Positions 59,177 to 64,000 of a stretch of 64,000 nucleotides of DNA are shown piece after piece. The notes beneath the pieces were generated by a model, which saw only the letters and a list, made by a program, of their open reading frames with translations, was not told the origin of the DNA and made no database searches. Source of the stretch: Clostridia bacterium (GTDB lineage: Bacteria > Bacillota > Clostridia > Oscillospirales > CAG-272); the NCBI GenBank assembly GCA_017556745.1, contig JAFYMF010000023.1:37661-101660 (forward strand), in the 5' to 3' direction. A program made the translations under genes and the position numbers. How positions within the stretch are numbered: the first letter of the stretch is position 1; every line of letters starts with the position of its first letter.

Positions 59177-60571
59177 TTAGAATTCTGCACTTCCGGTAGT
59201 ACGGGGATAAGCACAAACGTCTCTGATGTTACTGATACCGGTAACGTACATGATAAGACGCTCAAATCCGAGACCGAAGCCTGCGTGACGGGTACTTCCG
59301 TAACGGCGAAGGTCTGCGTACCACCAATAATCCTTGGGATCAAGACCGAAGCGGTTCATTGCTTCCTCAAGGAGCTCAAGTCTCTCCTCACGCTGGCTAC
59401 CGCCGATAAGCTCACCAACACCGGGAACAAGCATATCCATAGCGGCAACGGTCTTACCGTCATCATTCTGACGCATATAGAATGCCTTGATATCGCGGGG
59501 GTAATCGGTTACGAACACGGGACGGCCGAAGATCTTCTCGGTAAGATATCTCTCGTGCTCGGTCTGGAGATCGATCCCCCATTTAACGGGATAATCGAAT
59601 TTACAGCCGCTCTCTTCAAGAAGCTTGATAGCCTCTGTATAGGTTACGTGGCCGAACTTCTCGGTGACAAGATTGTTAAGTCTGTCAAGGAGAGTGTTAT
59701 CAACGAATTTATTGAAGAACTCAAGCTCCTTCGGGCAGTTCTCCATAATGTAGCCTACAACGAACTTCATCATGTCCTCGGAGAGAGCCATGTCGTCATT
59801 CAGATCCGCAAATGCGATCTCAGGCTCTACCATCCAAAACTCAGCTGCGTGACGTGCGGTAAATGACTTCTCTGCACGGAAAGTGGGACCAAAGGTATAG
59901 GTCTTACCAAATGCCATTGCAAAGGTCTCTGCGGACAGCTGACCGGAAACGGTAAGGTTTGCGGAGCGGCAGAAGAAGTCCTCGGAAAAGTCTACTGCAC
60001 CGTCCTCTGTTCTCGGAATGTTGTCGAGATCGAGAGTGGTGACTCTGAACATCTCACCTGCACCCTCACAGTCGGATGCGGTGATAAGGGGAGTCTGCGC
60101 ATATACAAAGCCGCGGTCGTTAAAGAACTTGTGAATAGCGTATGCCGCTACAGAACGAACACGGAAAACAGCGGAGAACATGTTGGTACGGGGACGGAGA
60201 TGCGCGATCTCACGAAGGAATTCAACGCTGTGACGCTTTTTCTGAAGGGGATAATCGGGGGTGGAGGGACCCTCTACCGCGATCTCCTCTGCGTGTATCT
60301 CAAGGGGCTGCTTTGCCTCGGGGGTAAGTACTACTTTACCGCGGATAACAAGAGCACAACCAACGTTCTGGTGGGCTATATCGTCATAGTTGGGAAGCTT
60401 AGATGACTCAAATACGATCTGAAGGGAAGTGAAGTAGCTTCCATCATTAAGCTCGATGAATCCGAATGCGTTACTTGCACGGATGGTACGTGCCCATCCT
60501 GCAACGGTTATTTCTTTTTCTGAATACACCTCAGGAGAAGTAAATATCTCTTTTACGGTAATTCTTTCCAT
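59177..60571 (-). CDS. asnS: Asparaginyl-tRNA synthetase
   Basis: 464 residues. The N-terminal OB-fold anticodon domain ([34 protein letters not shown]) is followed by the class II core. Motif 2 is [21 protein letters not shown]; motif 3 is [15 protein letters not shown]. The ending RTTGSAEF is usual. AAGGTCAGGA lies 9-18 bases before the ATG. A sigma-A promoter lies 91-119 bases upstream; the leader is too short for a T-box and none is visible, which is unusual for an aminoacyl-tRNA synthetase gene in Firmicutes but common for asnS. Confidence 0.97.
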   Translation of the reverse strand: MERITVKEIFTSPEVYSEKEITVAGWARTIRASNAFGFIELNDGSYFTSLQIVFESSKLPNYDDIAHQNVGCALVIRGKVVLTPEAKQPLEIHAEEIAVEGPSTPDYPLQKKRHSVEFLREIAHLRPRTNMFSAVFRVRSVAAYAIHKFFNDRGFVYAQTPLITASDCEGAGEMFRVTTLDLDNIPRTEDGAVDFSEDFFCRSANLTVSGQLSAETFAMAFGKTYTFGPTFRAEKSFTARHAAEFWMVEPEIAFADLNDDMALSEDMMKFVVGYIMENCPKELEFFNKFVDNTLLDRLNNLVTEKFGHVTYTEAIKLLEESGCKFDYPVKWGIDLQTEHERYLTEKIFGRPVFVTDYPRDIKAFYMRQNDDGKTVAAMDMLVPGVGELIGGSQREERLELLEEAMNRFGLDPKDYWWYADLRRYGSTRHAGFGLGFERLIMYVTGISNIRDVCAYPRTTGSAEF

Positions 60572-60661
60572 TTATTAAAATCCTGACCTTTCTGCGTTTT
60601 CTTTGCTGAAAATGCAATTCTCGAAAACAAAAAATGCAAAAAAAGTAGTTAAGCACCCTAT

Positions 60662-60690
60662 ATTATATACTTAAACACAGGAAAAATCAA
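60662..60690 (-). promoter_or_regulatory. Sigma-A promoter of the asnS operon
   Basis: Minus strand: TTGATT (60685-60690), 17-base spacer, TATAAT (60662-60667). The -10 is consensus. Transcription should start near 60655, leaving about 84 bases of leader. Confidence 0.8.
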
Positions 60691-60777
60691 TGTTTTTTTT
60701 GCATTTTTTGGGTTATTACAATTATTTGTTACAAGTTTAGAGATTTAAACTTGCAAAATAGAGTCTTTTTGTGCGAT

Positions 60778-62046
60778 TTATTTCAGATATGTGTCGGGGC
60801 GTGCTTCAGCCATGTAATTATCGTGCTTAACTGAGTATGCGGAACCAACCGAGAACCAGAAAGCAATGAAGGGATCATCAAGGTCGAGGGTGGCAACAGC
60901 AGCGCCGCAGTCATCCATAGTACCTGCAATGATAACACCGTCAGCACCAACTATACGGCTCTGAGGCCAGGGAGAAGCCTTTGCGTGGTTTACACAGGAG
61001 ATAACCATGGGAACACCGTTATCCTGAGCACGGGCGGTGGATTGCATATATCCGTCACCTGCGGTGGAGACAAATATTATCTCAGCACCGTTAAGAGTGA
61101 GCTGTCTTACCGATTCCGGGAAGAAATGGTCAAAGCAGATAGCAAAGCCGATCTTACCGAAGTCGGTCTCAAATACGGGATAGTCACGGCCGGGGGTAGT
61201 ACCGGTGAGACACTCTCTGTAGGTAAGATGTACCTTTCTGTATTTTCCTGCAATGTTACCCTGACGGTCAATGAGGACGGAGGTGTTATAGTAGAATCCG
61301 TTCTCCTCCTCAGCCATATTGAACATTATGTAGCAGTTGTACTTTCTTGCCTTCTCGGAGAGAAGATTGGTGAGAGGACCGGGGATGGTCTGAGAAGCCT
61401 CGGGCTTTGACATACGAAGCTCACGGGTAGCAATAAACTCGGAGAATGCAATGATATCGGGGGAGAGTGCGCCGGCGTTATCAGCGGTGCGGAGGATCTT
61501 TGCTACTCTGTCCTCGTAGGTCTTGGCATCATCCACATAGGGATTGATGTAGGTGGTGGCAACCTTGACCTTACGGTGAACTACGGGGTCAGTCTCCTCG
61601 AACACAGGATTAAAGAAGGTTGCTTTACCGTTGTCGGTGTTCCAAAGAAGAAGCTCTACCGTTACCTGTACCGCATCCTTTTTGTAGCGCGCATCGATCT
61701 TGGGGGCGGTAATGTGCTTTGACATACGGAAGGTGTTCTTATCGAGCTTTTCCTCATTTATTGCATAGTCACAGCGAAGCATTTCACCGGTGTCATCCTG
61801 CCAAACAGCCATGGCTCTTACACAGGAACGCTGATACTCAATGCGCTCGGTCTTTATATCAAAGGAGAAATTGTAATCCATACCGGGGGTGACATCAAAC
61901 GTACAGACCCATTTTCCTGCATCGCTGTACGCATTAGCCATAAGAGTAAGTTCAGTGTCGGATATGGTTGATACGGGTTTCTTGTTTTCAAAAGCAGCCC
62001 ATACGCTCCATTTACCGGATGAGAAAGAAGGGATAATGTTTTTCAT
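60778..62046 (-). CDS. Nitrilase/carbon-nitrogen hydrolase family protein with N-terminal beta domain
   Basis: 422 residues, AAGGAG before the ATG. Residues 1-150 look like a beta-sandwich of the carbohydrate-binding kind (KWVCTFDVTPGMDYNFSFDIKTE). The hydrolase domain starts near 155 (VKVATTYINPYVDDAK) with the Glu-Lys-Cys triad: Glu in IIAFSEFIATREL, Lys in GKYRKVHLTYREC, Cys in GFAICFDHFFPESVRQLTLNGAE. It cleaves amide or nitrile bonds; substrate unknown. Strong codon bias suggests high expression. Second gene of a unit with the zinc-ribbon protein, 15 bases apart. Confidence 0.88.
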   Translation of the reverse strand: MKNIIPSFSSGKWSVWAAFENKKPVSTISDTELTLMANAYSDAGKWVCTFDVTPGMDYNFSFDIKTERIEYQRSCVRAMAVWQDDTGEMLRCDYAINEEKLDKNTFRMSKHITAPKIDARYKKDAVQVTVELLLWNTDNGKATFFNPVFEETDPVVHRKVKVATTYINPYVDDAKTYEDRVAKILRTADNAGALSPDIIAFSEFIATRELRMSKPEASQTIPGPLTNLLSEKARKYNCYIMFNMAEEENGFYYNTSVLIDRQGNIAGKYRKVHLTYRECLTGTTPGRDYPVFETDFGKIGFAICFDHFFPESVRQLTLNGAEIIFVSTAGDGYMQSTARAQDNGVPMVISCVNHAKASPWPQSRIVGADGVIIAGTMDDCGAAVATLDLDDPFIAFWFSVGSAYSVKHDNYMAEARPDTYLK

Positions 62047-62061
62047 TTTATATTCTCCTTG

Positions 62062-62724
62062 TTAATGATTTTCCTCTTTGTGATTTGTCAGCTCAAGATA
62101 GTCTGCATTCAGAAAAGCATTTGCGGCAATGGTACTGTCTGTGGGAACATCCTCAAAGTCACCGCACTCGTCACAAGTAACCCTGATACAGTCATCAAAA
62201 ATATCTATCGAGTAAGGACCGTTACCGCAGGAGCATTTTATATCACCTGCTTCCTGCAGATCCTTGATTACAAACATTACTATGTCATATATCTGCGGAT
62301 CGGACAGAGGATCATCCTCGTCTTTATTTCCAGAAAAAACGTCAAGTGCGGAAATTCCGTTTTCCTCAAGCATTTCTTTAAGCTCTGCTTCGGTGCGGTC
62401 AAGCTCACCGGATACGTCAGCTTCTTTACCGATGAATCCCACGTCTATACCATAGATAGGACAGGGAAGGAGAAAAATATCTCTACCGAAAAACAGAGAT
62501 TTTGAAACGGTAAACACATGTGGATTAGGACAAAATACGCAGGGAACGGTAAGACGTATATTACCGTCATTCTGAACATTTATATCCATGTGAGAGCCAC
62601 CGCAGGAGCATTTAAGTTTAAACATGTTAGCGGAGAGGCTGAATACACCAACCATGCTCATTACTCCCGCTCCGCAAACCGGACAACGATATGCAATGGT
62701 TGTGTTTTTTGATTCGAGAACCAT
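62062..62724 (-). CDS. Zinc-ribbon protein of unknown function
   Basis: 220 residues, AGAGGAAG before the ATG. It has four CxxC-like pairs: YRCPVCGAGV, LKCSCGGSH, VPCVFCPNPH and the final CSCGNGP plus VTCDECGDF; together these probably bind two metal ions. The middle (about 105-165) is acidic and helical. No signal peptide. I recognise this layout from Clostridia but not a named family. Upstream is a full-consensus sigma-A promoter; downstream is the nitrilase gene. Confidence 0.7.
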   Translation of the reverse strand: MVLESKNTTIAYRCPVCGAGVMSMVGVFSLSANMFKLKCSCGGSHMDINVQNDGNIRLTVPCVFCPNPHVFTVSKSLFFGRDIFLLPCPIYGIDVGFIGKEADVSGELDRTEAELKEMLEENGISALDVFSGNKDEDDPLSDPQIYDIVMFVIKDLQEAGDIKCSCGNGPYSIDIFDDCIRVTCDECGDFEDVPTDSTIAANAFLNADYLELTNHKEENH

Positions 62725-62784
62725 ATTACTTCCTCTGGAAATTTATTTTAATATCATTATATTATATATCAGTATATTTTTACA

Positions 62785-62813
62785 ATTATATCATTTTGTG
62801 ACTTAATTGTCAA
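62785..62813 (-). promoter_or_regulatory. Consensus sigma-A promoter of the zinc-ribbon/nitrilase operon
   Basis: Minus strand: TTGACA (62808-62813), 17-base spacer, TATAAT (62785-62790), with TGA before the -10 box. Both boxes are perfect matches. Confidence 0.88.
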
Positions 62814-62834
62814 ATCCTAAATAGAGAAATACTC

Positions 62835-62863
62835 TTGATATTTTAAACGCTTTGCTGTAAAAT
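62835..62863 (+). promoter_or_regulatory. Sigma-A promoter of pth
   Basis: TTGATA (62835-62840), 17-base spacer, TAAAAT (62858-62863), divergent from the zinc-ribbon promoter and 72 bases before the pth ATG. Confidence 0.7.
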
Positions 62864-62934
62864 ATATGGTGTTATTTAAACGATTCGCAAAAAATAAAAT
62901 TTGCTTTCTTTTTTTGAGAGAGGAAAGGTAAGAA

Positions 62935-63564
62935 ATGGCAAACATTTTTGACATATTTAAGCAAATAGAGAGTAAGAGAACCCCTGCGGGGCCACCTGAA
63001 TATCTTGTTGTCGGACTTGGAAACCCCGGTGCAAAATATACTGCTACACGCCACAATATGGGATTTATTGCTATTGACTATATAGCGGAGAAGCTTGGTG
63101 TCAAGGTTATCCGATCTGCTCACAAGGCTCTTTGTGGTGAGGGTGAGATCGGCGGAGTAAAGGTTCTTTTCATGAAACCTCAGACCTTTATGAATCTTTC
63201 GGGTGAGGCGGTAGTATCTGCCGCAAATTTCTATAAAATCCCACCCGAGAAGATAATCGTTATATCCGACGACGTTGCTATTGCCGCGGGTAAGGTAAGA
63301 GTGCGTCCCAAGGGCAGCTCGGGAGGGCAGAACGGTCTTCGTAATATTACCGAGAAGCTGGGTACAGACGGATTCCCTCGTGTACGTGTAGGTGTTGGCG
63401 GCGACAGACCTGCAGGAATGGACATGGCAGATTTTGTTCTTGGTGTTCCGTCTTTGTCCGACAGAGAAGCGATAGATGTGGCTATGCCCAAGGTAATGAG
63501 AGCGGTAGAACTTATTTCCAAGGGTGACGTTGACCGCGCAATGAGCGAGACCAACGGTAAATAG
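62935..63564 (+). CDS. pth: Peptidyl-tRNA hydrolase
   Basis: 209 residues with GAGGAAAGG upstream. An N-terminal extension of about 22 residues precedes the family core: YLVVGLGNPGAKYTATRHNMGF (catalytic His), FMKPQTFMNLSGEAV, VISDDVAIAAGKVRVRPKGSSGGQNGLRNI, and PRVRVGVGGDRPAGMDMADFVLG. It frees tRNA from dropped peptidyl-tRNA. Own promoter and terminator; the common pth-mfd neighbour is absent here. Confidence 0.96.
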   Translation: MANIFDIFKQIESKRTPAGPPEYLVVGLGNPGAKYTATRHNMGFIAIDYIAEKLGVKVIRSAHKALCGEGEIGGVKVLFMKPQTFMNLSGEAVVSAANFYKIPPEKIIVISDDVAIAAGKVRVRPKGSSGGQNGLRNITEKLGTDGFPRVRVGVGGDRPAGMDMADFVLGVPSLSDREAIDVAMPKVMRAVELISKGDVDRAMSETNGK

Positions 63565-63589
63565 TCAGATTTAATTAATTCAGAAAAAT

Positions 63590-63629
63590 AAGATCCTCGA
63601 ACACGGAATTCCGTGTTCGAGGATCTTTG
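63590..63629. terminator. Bidirectional intrinsic terminator
   Basis: A nearly perfect palindrome (AAGATCCTCGAACACGGAATT paired with itself across the centre), with A-rich and T-rich flanks. It ends pth and the convergent partial gene. Confidence 0.87.
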
Positions 63630-63656
63630 TTTATAGACTCTTAATGCGTAAATATA

Positions 63657-64000
63657 TTATTTAACAAGACCTATTTCTTCAAGGGGAATTCTTACAAAGC
63701 CTGCGGCAAACACCTCAGCATCTTCTGCTATTGTATAATCGCCTTTCTCAAATCCGGGGATAAAGGTATGGTCGGGATCCTGTATCTCGATACTGTTTTC
63801 ATAGGTTCCGAGATTTTCTGTTACTGTACCGCGTCCGGTAAAGTAATCGGAGTCGTATGGGGTGGGGCTTGTCAGAACCGCAATATTGTTACGCACTGTA
63901 GAGTTTGCGGCGTTACAGGAAAGCATGGGGTCGTCTCTGTCCCCTGCATAATCATAGGTGTAAGGAATGATATCTCCGTATCCGGGGAAGGCATCAAGCC
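63657..64000 (-). CDS. C-terminal part of a probable beta-helix/secreted protein
   Basis: 114 residues to the stop at 63657; the frame stays open to the window end, so the start lies outside. The visible part reads LDAFPGYGDIIPYTYDYAGD, then AANSTVRNNIAVLTSPTPYD, and a tail with VFAAGFVRIPLEEIGL. STVRNNIAVL looks like a rung of a right-handed beta-helix. The phrase IPLEEIGLVK at the end is frequent in such proteins. The family cannot be fixed from this fragment. Confidence 0.5.
   Translation of the reverse strand, partial: LDAFPGYGDIIPYTYDYAGDRDDPMLSCNAANSTVRNNIAVLTSPTPYDSDYFTGRGTVTENLGTYENSIEIQDPDHTFIPGFEKGDYTIAEDAEVFAAGFVRIPLEEIGLVK

Noticed and set aside
60572..60661. Possible T-box leader in front of asnS
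   Set aside because: The leader from the consensus promoter is only about 84 bases, too short for a T-box. No specifier loop, T-box sequence or terminator hairpin is present.

Overview
The window looks like a chromosomal segment of an anaerobic, spore-forming Clostridium-class bacterium, probably an uncultured gut or rumen Oscillospiraceae/Christensenellales-type organism. Support: spoVAC, spoVAD, spoVAE and spoIIE are present. The rimP-nusA-ylxR-ylxQ-infB order is the Firmicutes one. A two-ferredoxin [FeFe]-hydrogenase-like protein sits with an RsbW-like ATPase. Promoters are consensus sigma-A type, often with a TGn extended -10, and Shine-Dalgarno sequences are strong. I see no tRNA or rRNA gene, CRISPR array, prophage or insertion sequence. 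Base composition looks even throughout.

Layout. 1-3.3 kb: end of a parvulin-type foldase, a CxxC-repeat protein, a CBM9-like protein with a small membrane protein, and a YgjV-type membrane protein. 3.3-6.9 kb: an AraC regulator divergent from a GDPD phosphodiesterase plus a FAD-dependent oxidoreductase. 7-13 kb: a glycerol-1-phosphate dehydrogenase-like protein, spoVAD-spoVAE, and a 1009-residue membrane-anchored surface protein. 13.2-18.5 kb: rimP-nusA-rnpM-rplGA-infB. 18.6-23.5 kb: short metH, mtnA, tcdA and a small alarmone synthetase. 23.5-28 kb: a Gfo/Idh oxidoreductase with a sugar isomerase, then a DRTGG / RsbW-like / hydrogenase-like trio. 28.1-31.4 kb: an M42 peptidase and two GH43-type enzymes. 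31.4-36.7 kb: a gene remnant, spoVAC, htrA, a two-component system and pyrE. 36.7-45.7 kb: a nuclease-helicase fusion, a uridine-kinase-like P-loop protein, a PflX-type radical SAM protein, an AEC transporter, an F420-ligase-like protein and spoIIE. 46-52.3 kb: four consecutive right-handed beta-helix lipoproteins. 52.4-56.4 kb: an RpiB-family isomerase divergent from an L-xylulose catabolic operon (3-epimerase, L-xylulokinase, 4-epimerase). 56.4-64 kb: asnS, an aspartate-type aminotransferase and a GH4 enzyme in one operon; a zinc-ribbon protein with a nitrilase-family amidase; pth; and the end of an unidentified protein.

How the genes fit together. Most of the accessory content suits plant-polysaccharide breakdown: beta-helix lipoproteins (pectin-type folds), GH43 and GH4 enzymes, Gfo/Idh with isomerase, and an L-xylulose to D-xylulose-5-phosphate route. 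The rest is housekeeping (translation, methionine salvage, pyrimidines), sporulation, and stress or redox sensing.

The most notable structure is a tandem duplication of exactly 1580 bp in the beta-helix lipoprotein array. Its breakpoints lie at the lipobox cysteine codon, so it produced a lipoprotein with one gene's signal peptide and another gene's passenger domain. Other points of note: spoVAC is about 22 kb from spoVAD-spoVAE, a short leader ORF with a strong Shine-Dalgarno lies just upstream of infB, an apparently decayed gene sits beside spoVAC, the RpiB homologue lacks both usual histidines, and the pyrE ribosome-binding site lies inside the end of a histidine kinase gene.
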